Assembly: GCF_027943255.1 (NCBI RefSeq)
Contig: NC_072897.1
Coordinates: 38,724,044-38,788,043, forward strand
Reading direction: 5' to 3'
From: Anastrepha obliqua
Taxonomy: Eukaryota; Arthropoda; Insecta; Diptera; Tephritidae
Length of the DNA: 64,000 nucleotides
Shown here: positions 33,331-43,500 of the stretch, piece by piece
How positions within the stretch are numbered: position 1 is the first letter of the stretch
Layout of the letters: each line of letters opens with the position of its first letter
Program-made: the position numbers and the translations under genes
Notes under the pieces: generated by a model
The model's database searches: none
What the model was told of the DNA's origin: nothing
What the model saw: only the letters and a program-made list of their open reading frames with translations

Positions 33331-33433
33331 AAAAAAAAATAAACCGCTCGAACGACGAAAGTGAGAAAGTAACAAAGAAGCAAAAGATTTCAGATCAAGG
33401 TGCGGTTGCATCAAAACCTATCAAGCTATTAAT

Positions 33434-33750
33434 TGAGGTGGCACGGGACCATCTTCAAATAGTATTGGTAGATGAAACTTTCAACCGCGGTAAGCTAGTG
33501 CTCGACAAGTGATCAGAGAACGACGCACGGTCGGCGACTATGCGAGGGCCATATCATGGCGAGCGTGGAGCGGCAATCACCAGGTTTTGACTCCGGGGGC
33601 TAGGTTTTCTATCACACAACTGGTGCTGCAAAATAAAGTTTCGTTTCAACAACTTTGCCGTTTTTGGGGATACCGATCGCTGACACTTTTTGAGGATCAT
33701 GAGGATCCGTACGTCAATTACCACGTTAACATTCATTTAATTTAAACGTA
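33434..33750 (+). pseudogene. probable LOA-like ORF1 fragment
   Basis: The plus frame shows DHLQIVLVDETFNRGKLVLD, resembling the DHLHRALV...G segment of LOA-type ORF1 seen at 38500 (minus). It then breaks into several frames (PGFDSGG). This is a short, decayed piece in the opposite orientation to its neighbours. The assignment is moderate only. Confidence 0.4.
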
Positions 33751-34009
33751 AAAACATCATTTGTAAAGTATTCAAGATTTAAGGTCCTTTTTCTACATCT
33801 TACAGATATCGTGATTCTAATCCTAAAATTTCAAATGTACATAAATGCTAAATTCCCAGGAGTACGGCATTCACGTAAGTATATTTGGAGTTCCTCTTCG
33901 GTGTGAAGGGTTTTGCCACAAAATTTTGAAATATGAAACCATATCATGTTTTTGAATTAGAGGTAAAAATAAGGAAATTTGACATTAACAAACTATCTGC
34001 AGGAAATTC
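33751..34009. other. unassigned sequence
   Basis: AT-rich sequence with no frame longer than a few tens of codons and no recognised repeat. Confidence 0.4.
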
Positions 34010-34200
34010 CGGGAGCCTTGGCTGATGTCCAGAAGAGAGTCCGAAATTCCGTTACAATGAGGCAATGTTCAAAGCTCGTAACCCAGTTGAGAGACTTTAC
34101 GGCATACTTAAGGGAATGAGTTCTCAGAGCTTACAAAGATATAGCAATTTTGTAAACCAAGATACACCATCCTCAAGAGCGAAATGATTCCATGAACGAA
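34010..34200 (+). pseudogene. possible PIF/Harbinger transposase C-terminal scrap
   Basis: The plus frame reads FNEAMFKARNPVERLYGILK followed by SLQRYSNF. The RNPVERLYG..K segment resembles the conserved RN.VER.FG.LK end of Harbinger nucleases. It is short, alone and without ends, so other origins are possible. Confidence 0.35.
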
Positions 34201-34429
34201 TAATTGCTAATTTTTATATTACTATAATATTTTCACTTATTATCATTCCGCATACATGTTTATATGTATGAACACTCGGGTATAAAACCAAAACATTTTC
34301 ATATTTATTGTTAAAACCTCTTAAGAATAAAATATTTAAATAACAGTAGATCAGTTTTACACGTAGAGTCTTTAACTTCACTTCATATTAATTTGTTGGT
34401 TACAGAAACATATTTATATTTATGTACAT

Positions 34430-34512
34430 ATATCAAGACGCACGCCACAAATAGGAGCTCGATCCAACAAGGAACTAAGATAAGTATTTTGTACATAAAT
34501 ATAAAAAAAGGG
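34430..34512 (+). mobile_element. 3' scrap of the tRNA-derived SINE
   Basis: ATCAAGACGCACGCCACAAA followed by AGGAGCTCG matches the region 60-90 bases before the 3' end of the SINE copies at 28681 and 49948. The rest is absent or unrecognisable. Confidence 0.5.
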
Positions 34513-34963
34513 TGATCAAGAACGGCAGACTTAATTTTAAAGCATAAAGACTGCGTGGAATAGGCAGCCGAAAGTTCACTTCCAACTTTGTTCTCCGAGA
34601 ACCCCTATTGAAATATTCAAGTTTAAAGCTGAATAATCAGAAACTAGCTTTCTACATCTAGCATCTATTAAAAAAGAAGCATCTATTAAAGCGGAAGATT
34701 TTCTGCTGTTGAATAGTGACAAAAATTTGCAAAAGAGCCCCATGAGGGGCTCCGTAATGATAGAATTGTTTTCAGTCAAAGCCTGCTGCCGGCTCTTCAA
34801 TACCGGTACGGCTTTTTAAGTCCCACCACACCATTTCTGATGTACTTTATTTTCACTTATATTGCAGAAAAATGATGCACCCCGGACTATAATTTCCAAT
34901 AACAGCGTTTACCTCGCTGGCAAGTGCTTTAGTAAGAAATGAAAAATACACATCAGGCTTATA
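34513..34963. other. unassigned sequence, mariner target
   Basis: A minus-strand frame at 34800-34576 gives 74 residues that I do not recognise (it contains SLFNSRKSSALIDASF). The TA at 34962-34963 is the left target duplication of the mariner. By position this should have been next to the LOA-like sequence at 36246 before the mariner inserted. Confidence 0.35.
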
Positions 34964-36243
34964 AAGGTTGTCAAAAAAGTCTTACGATATTTTTATTGAA
35001 TTTTCAATTGTTCATAAAAATTGGTTATAATAATGCGATTTAAGTCAAATGGGCGCCGTTTTGTTCGATGAGGAGTTCCCAACGAGATGCCAATTTCATA
35101 ATGCCCCTCTTATAGAAGCTCGCGTCCCTATTGTCAAAAAACTCGGAGAGCAAATTTTTACAGGACTCTCTTGTGGACAACTTCCGACTACCAAGCTCGT
35201 TCGCCATGGACAGAAATAGGTGGTAATCACTTGGTGCGAGATCCGGACTATACGGTGGATGCAAAAAAACCTCCCATCCGAGCTCCCGGAGCTTCTGGCG
35301 CGTCACCAAAGATGTGTGTGACCTGGCGTTGTCCTGATGGAAGACAATTCGGCCTCTGTTGATCAAAGATGGCCTCTTCTGCATGAGTGCTGCATTCAAC
35401 CGGTCCAGTTGTTGGCAGTACAGGTCCGAATTGAGTGTTTGGCCATAGGGGAGCAGCTCATAGTGGATGATTCCCTGCCAATCCCACCAAACACACAGAA
35501 GAACCTTCCTGGCCGTCAATCCAGGCTTGGCCACCGTCTGGGCAGCTTCATCGCTTTTCGACCACGACAGTTTGCGCTTCACGTTGTCGTAAGTGACCCA
35601 CTTTTCATCGCCAGTCACCATCCGCTTCAAAAACGGGTCGATTTTGTTGCGATTCAGAAGCGATTCGCATGCATCCATACGGGCAAAAATGTTTTTTTGC
35701 GTCAAGTCGTGTGGCACCCATACATCGAGCTTCTTTTTGAATCCAAGCTTCTTCAAATGTTTTATAACGGTTTCATGACTCATGCCCAGCTCTTGGCCGA
35801 TGCTACGGCTGCTACTATGCCGGTCTCTTTCGATCAATTCAGCGATTTTATCGCAATTTTCGACGACAGGCCTTCCGGACCGTGGCGCATCTTCGATCAC
35901 CTCTGCACCAGAACGAAAACGTTGAAACCATCGTTGTGCGTTGAAAATGGAAACTGTATCGGGTCCATAAACTGCACAACTTTTATTGGCATGAGATGCA
36001 TTTTTGCCTTTATCGTAGCAGTACTGTAAAATATGCCGTATTTTCTCTTTATTTTGCTCCATGTTTGCGACGCTATAACTCACGAACGACTAAAAGCAAA
36101 CAACAATTAATCAAACACGTGTTAGCACGCGAAAAGAGCTTTCCAAAAAGCTCTAGCGTGAACCGATGCGACGAATACAACTAGAACTACGCGCTTGCAA
36201 AGACAAGCTTGCGGAAATACCGCAAGACTTTTTTGACAACTTT
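34964..36243 (-). mobile_element. mariner element 2, intact (irritans-like)
   Basis: 1280 bp flanked by TA (34962-34963 and 36244-36245). Terminal inverted repeats contain GTTGTCAAAAAAGTCTT on both ends, with some divergence at the edges (AAGG versus AAAG) and inwards (ACGATA versus GCGGTA). It carries one complete transposase frame on the minus strand. The right flank is LOA-like LINE coding sequence. Confidence 0.92.
35040..36062 (-). CDS. mariner transposase (irritans-like)
   Basis: 340 residues from the ATG at 36062 (MEQNKEKIRHILQ). A GTG seven codons upstream also opens the frame but is not the likely start. The N-terminal helix-turn-helix regions are present (QRWFQRFRSG, SHETVIKHL), then WVPHDL, GDEKW, HQDNARSH and APSDYHLF: the full mariner D,D34D set. 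The frame is unbroken. It shares little with the transposase at 25732 beyond the motifs, so it is a different subfamily; irritans is my estimate from memory of Himar-like sequences. Confidence 0.92.
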   Translation of the reverse strand: MEQNKEKIRHILQYCYDKGKNASHANKSCAVYGPDTVSIFNAQRWFQRFRSGAEVIEDAPRSGRPVVENCDKIAELIERDRHSSSRSIGQELGMSHETVIKHLKKLGFKKKLDVWVPHDLTQKNIFARMDACESLLNRNKIDPFLKRMVTGDEKWVTYDNVKRKLSWSKSDEAAQTVAKPGLTARKVLLCVWWDWQGIIHYELLPYGQTLNSDLYCQQLDRLNAALMQKRPSLINRGRIVFHQDNARSHTSLVTRQKLRELGWEVFLHPPYSPDLAPSDYHLFLSMANELGSRKLSTRESCKNLLSEFFDNRDASFYKRGIMKLASRWELLIEQNGAHLT

Positions 36244-36245
36244 TA

Positions 36246-36945
36246 TTTCCCCTCGCACTTTCGTGGGCGCTGCATCCCGGATAATGCGTGTTTAGCAGAA
36301 GTACTAGCGATTCTTCTGTCGTAGCAGTCCATGTACCATCAGGTTTCATAGCCCAAGGAGCTATTGTATGATCTTTGGAAAGAACATGGCTAAGCCTAGC
36401 AGAATCGCTGGTGGATTCGATTGACGAACAAAATTCTTTCGAGCTTTCTTTCTTGACGGTCCTAATTGCTTTCCTGTATTGTCTCCGACTTCCTCTGTAC
36501 AGTTTCCAATTTCTTGTCCAATAGCTGAGATTAAACATTTATCTAATATATAATAGCTTTTCCTTAGTTTTAAGAACTCACTGCTCCCCCAAGGAGGGTG
36601 AGTTTTTTTGTTACATTTTATGGGGATAGGACGTTTTGTAGGCCTTCTCCAATGTTATGACCCTACTCTGAATGTTTTCTGTGATTTGATGGATTGGAAT
36701 TCTTACTAACCTGTTCCCTACTGCAATTTCGAACCGTTTCGAATTTGTTCTAAGTGGGTTACGAAATTGTAAAGGTGGATCTACCTCAAGATCTAGGTGA
36801 TAGAGGATCCATATATAGTCCGAAAATCACTTTTTGCTTGAGACCCTCCAATTTTCTACCCTCACTGAAGCATTTTCAGACAGTAATGTTATATCTATTA
36901 CTTCCGCCGATCTTCTAAAGCATTCCGTGCTTGGAAAGTGAAAGT
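36246..36945 (-). pseudogene. LOA-like ORF2: endonuclease C-terminus and linker to RT
   Basis: The minus strand, over several frames, shows VENWRVSSKK and FSDY..IL (end of the endonuclease), DPPLQFRNPLRTN, then the linker frame 36538-36246 (RQYRKAIRTVKKESSKEF, DGTWT, LLNTHYPGC). The same linker is found in LOA-like LINE 2 at 46588. Stops near 36840 and 36600 break it. It ends at the mariner TA. Confidence 0.7.
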
Positions 36946-37635
36946 TGGGGCATTATCCCTGTTACATACTGTTAGGTTAGTATTAATGATAAATTCATAT
37001 AAGGACACAGGTCCGGGACACTCCGGTGTTCAAGGAAACGAAGTTGCCGACGAATTGGCCAACCGTGGATCAGTAATCGGAATCAGTTCCGCAGGAATCA
37101 AGAATTGGATCAGCGATTATGTAGGCAATCTACATAAAGAGCGATGGTCCGGTCTAGAACGCTGCAGAACTGCAAAGTGTTTTGTGACAAGTCCGAACAG
37201 TAAACTGTCAAACTTTCTACTTAAACTTAGAAGGAAAGATATTCGGTTGATGGTCGGTATCATTACAGTACTCAACCCATGGGGTGGGATCATATGACCA
37301 CCATTGGAATCATCGAGAACCCGGTATGCCTGTCATGCTGGGAGGAGGCGGATAGCACTGAGCACTTTCTCTGTGAGTGTCCTGCCTTTGCTAATGTAAT
37401 ATTCGTTCTCTTAAACTGGAGGATATTTACAGATTTGCCAAAGAATCTGGAAAATTCTCACAGGACTAACTATCTCTATCTCTGTCTCTATTCTTTCCTA
37501 TCTCTTTCTCTGATACTTTTCAACTTCCCTCCTTGACTATCTACCCCCTTTCCAGAGCTTTAACTACAATGGGCTCTTTAGCCTGAGTGTTTTAGGAGCC
37601 ACCAAATCTCCTGGTGCTCCTTGGCTCGACCTTCT
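36945..37635 (+). pseudogene. 5'-truncated LOA-like LINE 3' end: RNase H C-terminus and zinc-knuckle tail
   Basis: The plus frames 36938-37297 and 37279-37536 encode GHSGVQGNEVADELANRGS (RNase H end), KDIRLMVGI and CLSCWEEADSTEHFLCECPAF, the cysteine/histidine tail typical of I/LOA-type LINEs. A one-step frame change lies near 37285. About 100 bases of 3' UTR follow. No poly-A is obvious. It lies in opposite orientation between two halves of a LOA-like endonuclease. Confidence 0.75.
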
Positions 37636-37640
37636 CAAAT

Positions 37641-38094
37641 TCAAGATTCATATAAGCACTCACAATTATTCGTTTCTGTACTCCCCCATAAGGTATGCCT
37701 CGCATTGGTGTCACATCTTAGTAGCAGGATATTGTTTTTGTTGTCAAGCACAAGCGTACGAGCCTTGTCAGGCGGAGCTGATTGATCGTGTGTCATATAG
37801 ATCGTGGGAATTTTGATTCTGACGCCGCCAGCAGCCTCCATTTCGATGACCGTCACATCCGATGAGCTATAGGATGGGATTTAAAATATGTTTAAATGTT
37901 TAAATGGGATTACCCTGGGTCCGCTCATGGTAAAAGTTGTAGTTTTTGAGAGAGAATCCGCTTATCTCTGTGCTCCGCACTCTGGGTTCCTGTATCAGTG
38001 CGATTTCTACGTCTTCTTCCGATAGGAGAACGATTAGGTTGTGCGTTGCAGTCCTGTAGTGCTGCAGATTGATCTGGACAATCTTGAGACTCAT
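37641..38094 (-). pseudogene. LOA-like ORF2 N-terminus (endonuclease)
   Basis: The frame 38094-37900 starts MSLKIVQINLQHYRTAT (endonuclease start) and includes IALIQEP. After a shift, 37856-37641 has CDTNARHTLWGST, the equivalent of the GDFNAHH..WGS metal-binding segment with the aspartate as CD. Frameshift and interruption make it non-functional. Confidence 0.75.
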
Positions 38095-38960
38095 ATATAT
38101 TGGTCGCTTTTAAGAGCGTCAAGCTGCTTACCCGTATGCTGCTCATTAGAGCCGTCGTTTTTGGTAGAACCGGCTACTTGCACATGCATGACCCACTCAT
38201 TATCGTCGTCGACCTCGTGATCTTTGGGATTTGCAGAACGGAATTGCTTCAGATGCGCTTTCCTCAAGCCAAACCGAAGTTTGCGAGCCTTTGGCCGTCT
38301 TGGGATCTCACTGGCTGAGATTAGAGTGAGCCTCAAAACTTCCCAGTCGCTCTGAATACTACTAACAGCGTTTTGCAGGAAATCAAAAGAGAACATTAAA
38401 TCAAATCCTGCCACTTGACCCTCCGGGTTTGTCGTGACGTGATCAACGACAATACGAGCCAGTCGTGCCTCGATTTCAGACTACCTTTCCAACGCAGGTT
38501 TACTACGGCTTAGTCCGTGCACCAACGCCCTGTGCAAGTGATCCGGTGCCACCTCATTGAACGCGCACTTGGTTGGTTTGGGCGTCAAGGCAGTGTGTGA
38601 CATCTTATGCATTTGCTCATTTTTACCGCCCTTGCCCTGGCTTCTGGGTTACCTGGAACGCCAGGTACTCATCGGCCACCTTTTGGCACCTTGCCTTACC
38701 CAACACTTTTGGCCTTCGCGCTCATTTTTGCTTGTTCTGCCGAGAATAGCGAAAGACCCCTGGTCAACCTTATACCTAGACGGGCCTTTTTTAACCAATT
38801 GGCGCTTTTGCCCTTATACTTTTGTCATTATACTTGCCCTGCATTTTTTTTTAGGTTTGTTATGTCATTGGACAACCATAGAGGTTTCGGTTTTCCTCTT
38901 TTCGTCCTCGGAGGGCATGCTACTTTCGCAGCATGTGGAAATGCTAAAGTCAATTCATCA
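38091..38960 (-). pseudogene. LOA-like ORF1 (nucleic-acid-binding), decayed
   Basis: The minus strand reads SSMPSEDEKRK (about 38930), then, after breaks, KPTKCAFNEVAPDHLHRALV (38580-38520), EARLARIVVDHV and the frame 38414-38091 with WEVLRLTLISASEIPRR and a basic tail. This matches the ORF1 region of LOA-like LINE 2 (48194-48502). The long plus frame at 38557-39102 is its antisense shadow. Confidence 0.65.
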
Positions 38961-38996
38961 ACGAGTCTTCTTCTTCTTAATTGGCGCTATAATCAC

Positions 38997-39731
38997 TTAC
39001 GTGATTTTGGCCGAGTTTAACAAAGCGCGCCAGTCGTTTCTTTCTCGTGCTAACCGGGGCCAATTGGACACACCAAGTGAAGCCAAGTCCTTCTCCACCT
39101 GATCTTTCCAACGCAGAGGAGGCCTTCCTCTTCCTCTGGTACCACCAGCTGGTACCGCATCGAATACTTTCAGAGCCGGAGCGTTTGTATCCATTCGGAC
39201 AACATGATCCAGCCTGTGTAGCCGCTGGATCTTTATTCGCTGCGCTATGTCTATGTCGTCGTAAAGCTCATACAGCTCATCGTTCCATCGTCTGCGATAT
39301 TCGCCGCTGCCAACGTGCAAAGGTCCAAAAATCTTGCGCAGAATCTTTCTCTCAAACACTCCATGCGTCGCTTCATCGGATGTTGTCATCGTCCGCGCCT
39401 CTGCGCCATACGTTAGGACTGGCATGATGAGAGCCCTGCAGAGTGTTAGTTTTGTTCGTCGAGAGAGGACGTTACTGCTCAGTTGTCTACTTAGGCCAAA
39501 GTAGCACTTGTTGGCAAGAGAGATTCTGCGTTGGATTTCAAGGCTGACATTGTTATTGGTGTTAATACCGGTTCCTAAATACACGAAGTCTTTTACAACC
39601 TCAAAATTGTAATTGTCAACAGTGACGTGGGTGCTGATACACGAGTGCGCCGACTGTTTGTTTGAAGACAGGAGGTACTTCGTTTTTTCCTCGTTCACAA
39701 CCAGACACATTCGCTTTGCCTCTTTATCCAT
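38997..39731 (-). pseudogene. RTE-like ORF: post-RT C-terminal domain, copy B
   Basis: An open frame of about 244 residues with CLVVNEEKTKYLL, DFVYLGTGIN, CYFGLSRQLSS, LTYGAEAR, GSGEYRRRWNDELYELY, IKIQRLHRLDHVVRM, RGRGRPPLRWKDQVEKDL and ARERNDWR. This is the usual C-terminal end of insect RTE-like LINE polyproteins. The YADD catalytic box lies just upstream at about 39782-39800, in another frame. Confidence 0.85.
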
Positions 39732-39739
39732 TTTGGAGA

Positions 39740-40260
39740 AGGCAGAACTAACAGCGCGGTTGTTAAGGCCATAATGTCAATATCATCGGCATACGCTAAC
39801 AATTGTACGCTCTTCTAAAATATTGTGCCTGAGCAATTAAATTCTGCGGCTCGTACGATGCTCTCCAACTTCAGGTTAAAGAAGTCACACGACAGCGAGT
39901 CATCCTGTCTGAAACCTCGTTTGGTATCAAACGGCTCGGAGAGCTGCTTCCCAATTCTGACGGCGCTGCTGGTGTTGAGCAACGTCATCTTGCAAAGCCG
40001 TATTACTTTTACGGGGATACCAAATTCAGACATCGCGGCATACAAGTAACTCCTTTCCGTACTGTCGAATGCAGCTTTGAAGTCGACGAAAAGATGGTGA
40101 GTGTCGAATCTCCTTTCATGGGTCTTTTTCAAGATTTGGCGTATTGAAAATATTTGGTCGATGGTAGACTTTCAAGGTCTAAAGCCACACTGATAAGGTC
40201 CAATCAGTTGGTTGACGGTGGGCTTCAGCTTACAGGAAAACACCCCGGTCTTAAAGCCTT
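39740..40260 (-). pseudogene. RTE-like reverse transcriptase core, copy B (internal deletion)
   Basis: The frame 40132-39815 carries FVDFKAAFDS (RT motif with catalytic aspartate), FGIPVKVIRLCK and FDTKRGFRQDDSLS; AYADDID follows at about 39800. Upstream, the linker GFKTGVFSCK runs straight into LKPTVNQLIGPYQCGFR (about 40190-40250), so the N-terminal RT, present in fragment A, has been deleted. Confidence 0.8.
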
Positions 40261-41325
40261 TTGTAAGCCGCCGAACTTTCTGGTAGAATTTTCGAGCGTT
40301 GCTCCTATTAGCCAAAATCTCAAGATCCTCGCATTCACGTATTTCGGCCTCTCGTTTCTTCTGTCGGATAATACGTCTATCTTCCTTTCTCAGCTCTCTG
40401 TAGTGATCCCACATGGCTCGCGTTGCGCCCGATCGCGGCGGCATCCTTTCTTTCTGCGGCAGAATGACATTCCTCGTCGTACCAATTGTTATTTCGGGCT
40501 CGCCGGAATCCGATTTCTTCTTCGGCGGCGGTACGTAGAGAACGAGAAATGTTGCTTCATTGTTCGTGCATGCCGTTTTGTTGGGCAGTACTCTCTGAGA
40601 GCAGGAGTGAGAGTCGAGTGGCGAATATTCTGGCTGTCTGTTGTGATTGCAGCTTTTCGATGTCGAACATTCTTTGCGTAGGTAGATGCACGTTTTTTGC
40701 TGCACAGAGGCGTGTGCGCAGTTTGGTTGCAACAAGGTAGTGATCCGAGTCGATGTTGGGTCCTCGGATCGTACGTACATCTTATACACTAGAAGCTTGT
40801 CTTCCATCTATCACAACATGACCGATCTGGTTTCGTGTTTTTCGATCAGGGGACAACCAGGTGGCTTGTTGAATCTTCTTATGCTGGAATCTGGTGCTGC
40901 AGACTACCATGTTTCGGGCCCCAGCGAACTCGATCAGCCTCTGTCCGTTACCGGGTGTTTCGTTGTGCAGGCTGAATTTTCCGACTGTGGGACCAAAAAT
41001 TCCCTCTCTGGCGGAGGCAGCGCTCATAGGAACGTTCCAAGCCCTCATAGAAGGAATCGTTGGTCCCATCGTCCTTCTCTTCCGTCGGGGCGTGGGTGCA
41101 AATTAGCGATATGTTAAAAAAACGGGCTTTGATGCGGATTATTGCGAGACGTTCGTCCACCGGAGTGAACGACAGTACTTGGCGACGAAGTCTCTCTCCC
41201 ACAACAAATCCAACACCGAATTTGTGCTCCTTTACATGACAGCTGTAGTTAACGTTACAAAGTCCTACTCTTTTCTTGCCTTGTCCCGTCCATCCTCCTA
41301 GCGTAGAGTTAATTTGGTATGTCAT
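40172..41325 (-). pseudogene. RTE-like endonuclease and linker, copy B
   Basis: The frame 41325-40948 has NYSCHVKEHKFGVGFVVGER and FNISLICTHAPTEEKDD (endonuclease). After a shift, 41069-40782 has GKFSLHNETPGNGQRLIEFA, RNMVVCSTRF and WLSPDRKTRNQIGHVVIDGR, where the H of the D-H pair reads NQIGHV. Then 40807-40172 is the linker. Three frames show it is dead. Often annotated as craniofacial development protein 2-like in insect genomes. Confidence 0.82.
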
Positions 41326-41344
41326 GCCAGAGAGGTTGCTGGCT

Positions 41345-41780
41345 AATATGTTTTAAAAAATTTTTCAGTTTGTGCGTCTGCGGTTTACAGCCGGTTTGCA
41401 CAGTTTAGGTGGTAATACAATATTGTAAAAAAACGGTAAAACTGTTCATCTTTTGAAGCTATCCACGGATCAAGCCATTTTTTGATGTCTTTATATGAAT
41501 AGAACTGTTGGTCAGCTAGACCATGAGCCATCGATCGGAACAGGTGATGATCGGACGGCGCAATATGTGGAGAATATGGCGGAAGGAGTAGGATTTCCCT
41601 TTTCAGTGTTTCCAGGTAGGTTTTAACGGGCTTGGCAACGTGTGGCCGAGCATTGTCATCCTGTAGAATCATGCCTCTCCGCGTATTGCGGCCGTTTCTC
41701 GCGCCGTGCTCGGCACAATCGCATCAATTGAAGTCAATACCGATTTCCAGTGATGGTTTCGCTTGGTTTCAATAGTTCGT
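41345..41780 (-). pseudogene. mariner transposase C-terminal fragment
   Basis: The minus strand shows YYELLKPSETITG-like remains at about 41775, then the frame 41672-41385 with QDDNARPHVAKPVKTYLETL (second aspartate) and YSPHIAPSDHHLFRSMAHGL (third aspartate), ending near 41385. It is close in type to the transposase at 25732 but older, and lacks ends and the N-terminal half. It sits between two RTE-like copies. Confidence 0.8.
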
Positions 41781-41805
41781 AAGTCCCTACTTAGGCCAAA
41801 GTATA

Positions 41806-42438
41806 TTAGTACTTTCTGGCAAGAGAGACTCTACGTTGGATTTCCAGACTGACATTGTTATCGGTGTTAATGCCGGTTCCTAAATAAACGAGGTATTTTA
41901 CAATCTCGAAATCATAATTGTCAACAGTGACGTGGCTGCCGATACGCGAGTACTTCGACTTTTTTTTTGATGACAGGAGGTACTTCGTTTTGTCCTCGTT
42001 CACCACGAGATACATTCGCTTTGCCTCTTTTTCCAGTTTGGAGAAGGCAAAGCTAACAGCGCGGTTTTTAAGGTCGATGATGTCAATATCATCGTCATAC
42101 GCCATTAATTGTACACTCTTATAAAATATTGTGCCTGAGCAATTAAGTTCTGCGCCTCGTACGATCCTCTCCAACATCAAGTTAAAGAAGTCACGCGACA
42201 GCGAGTCACCCCGTCTGAAACCTCGTTTGGTATCAAACGGCTCGGAGAGGTCCTTCCCAATTCTGACGACGCTGCTGATATTGAGCAACGCCATCTTGCA
42301 TAACCATATTAGTTTTGTGGGGATACCAAACTCAGACATCGCGGCATACATGTAACTCATTTTTGTACTGTAGAATGGAGATTTGAAGTCGACGAAAAAG
42401 TAGGGTGGGTCGATTCTCCTCTCATGGGGGTTTCCCAA
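41806..42438 (-). pseudogene. RTE-like reverse transcriptase core, copy C
   Basis: A 210-residue open frame: FFVDFKSPFYSTKMS (the RT A motif with A-A-F-D changed to S-P-F-Y, so the catalytic aspartate is lost), EFGIPTKLIWLCK, FDTKRGFRRGDSLSRDFFN, AYDDDIDI where YADD is expected, and VVNEDKTKYLLSSKK. Both catalytic boxes are mutated, although the frame is open. Confidence 0.8.
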
Positions 42439-43179
42439 GGTTTGGCGTATTGTGAATATTTGGTCAATGGTAGACTTTCCAGGGCTTCAGTCTTTCACAC
42501 AATACGCTCGCTAGAACCATATAGGCGATATTCAGAAGACTAGTCCCGCGATAATTGGCACAGATTGCAGGATCAACCTTCATATGGATTGGGCAGAGCA
42601 CACTTAAATTCCAATCAGCAGGCATGCTTTCATGCGACCATATTTTGCATAGAAGCTGCACCTTACCAGCTCCTCGCCGCCATGTTTGAATAGCTCAGCC
42701 GGCAGCCCGTCGGCGCCCGCGGCTTTGTTGTTCCTTAGCCGCGGTATCGCTATTCTCACCTCGTTTTGGTCGGGTAACGGAACGAAAATTCTGTCGTCAG
42801 CGATTGGGGTATCGACACCTTCATATTCTCTGTAACATGCGGAGCTATCACTGTTTAACAGGTTCGATAAGTGTTCCCTCCATAATTTAAGATTGCACTA
42901 TATGTCAGTCACCAGATCGTCGTTTTTGCTCTTACAGGAAAACGCCCGGTCTTAAAACCTTCTGTAATCCGCCGAACTTCCTGGTAGAATTTCCGGGCAT
43001 TGTTCCTCTTGTTCAGCATCTCAAGCTTCTCGCGCTGACGTATTTCGGCCTCTCGTCTCTTCTTTCTGATAAAACGTCTCTCCTTCTTCTTTTCTTACCT
43101 CCCGGTAGCGTGGGCGAAAATGAGTGAGGTGTTAAGAAATCGCGCTTTGGTACGAATTATTGCGAGGCACTCGTCCACC

Positions 43180-43500
43180 TTAGTGAACGACAGTACATGG
43201 CAACGAAATCTCTCCCACAGCAAATCCGACACCGAATTTGTGCTTCTTAACATGGCAGCTGTAGTAGACGTCAGAACGTCCTATGTTTTTCTTGCGTTGC
43301 CCCGTCCATCGCATCTCTTGAATGGCAGTGATGTCAGCCTCTACTCTCACGAGGATAATAACCAGCCGGGCAGAGGCACCATCCCTATTAAGGGACCGGG
43401 CATTCCAGGTGAATAGCCTCAAATCGATAGCCTTAGTGCGTTTGCGGGGGTCGTCATCAGTATAGGAAGTTCTGATCCGAGGCTTTATGCCTCTTTTCAT
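43180..43500 (-). pseudogene. RTE-like endonuclease N-terminus, copy C
   Basis: The frame starts MKRGIKPRIRTSYTDDD, then LFTWNARSLNRDGASARLV (endonuclease start, WN.R), AIQEMRW with the catalytic glutamate and YYSCHVKKHKFGVGFAVGE. It matches copy B from YSCH onward and supplies the N-terminus missing there. It is truncated after this by an internal deletion. Confidence 0.8.

Larger units (their letters stand above)
36246..38960 (-). mobile_element. LOA-like LINE 1, decayed, with a reverse-strand insertion
   Basis: Minus-strand order: ORF1 (38950-38091), endonuclease N-terminus (38094-37641), an interruption carrying a LINE 3' end on the plus strand (36945-37635), endonuclease C-terminus and linker (36945-36246), then the mariner. 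The RT is not recognisable beyond the mariner. The 5' side abuts the 3' end of the RTE-like copy at 38964. Confidence 0.75.
38964..41345 (-). mobile_element. RTE-like LINE copy B
   Basis: A minus-strand LINE with endonuclease (41325-40782), linker (40807-40172), a partly deleted RT (40260-39740) and the C-terminal domain (39731-38997). Its 3' end, read on the minus strand, is GCGCCAATTAAGAAGAAGAAG at about 38987-38966, a short simple-repeat tail as RTE elements have. The N-terminal endonuclease is cut off at about 41345, where a mariner fragment begins. Confidence 0.82.

Noticed and set aside
35337..36029. 230-residue plus-strand open frame
   Set aside because: It is the antisense shadow of the intact mariner transposase at 36062-35040.
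38557..39102. 181-residue plus-strand open frame as a membrane protein gene
   Set aside because: It is hydrophobic but lies antisense to LOA-like ORF1 and the RTE-like C-terminal domain, which show family motifs on the other strand.
41445..41780. mariner fragment as part of the intact mariner family insertion
   Set aside because: It lacks terminal repeats, has stops and only the C-terminal half, so it is a separate older relic.
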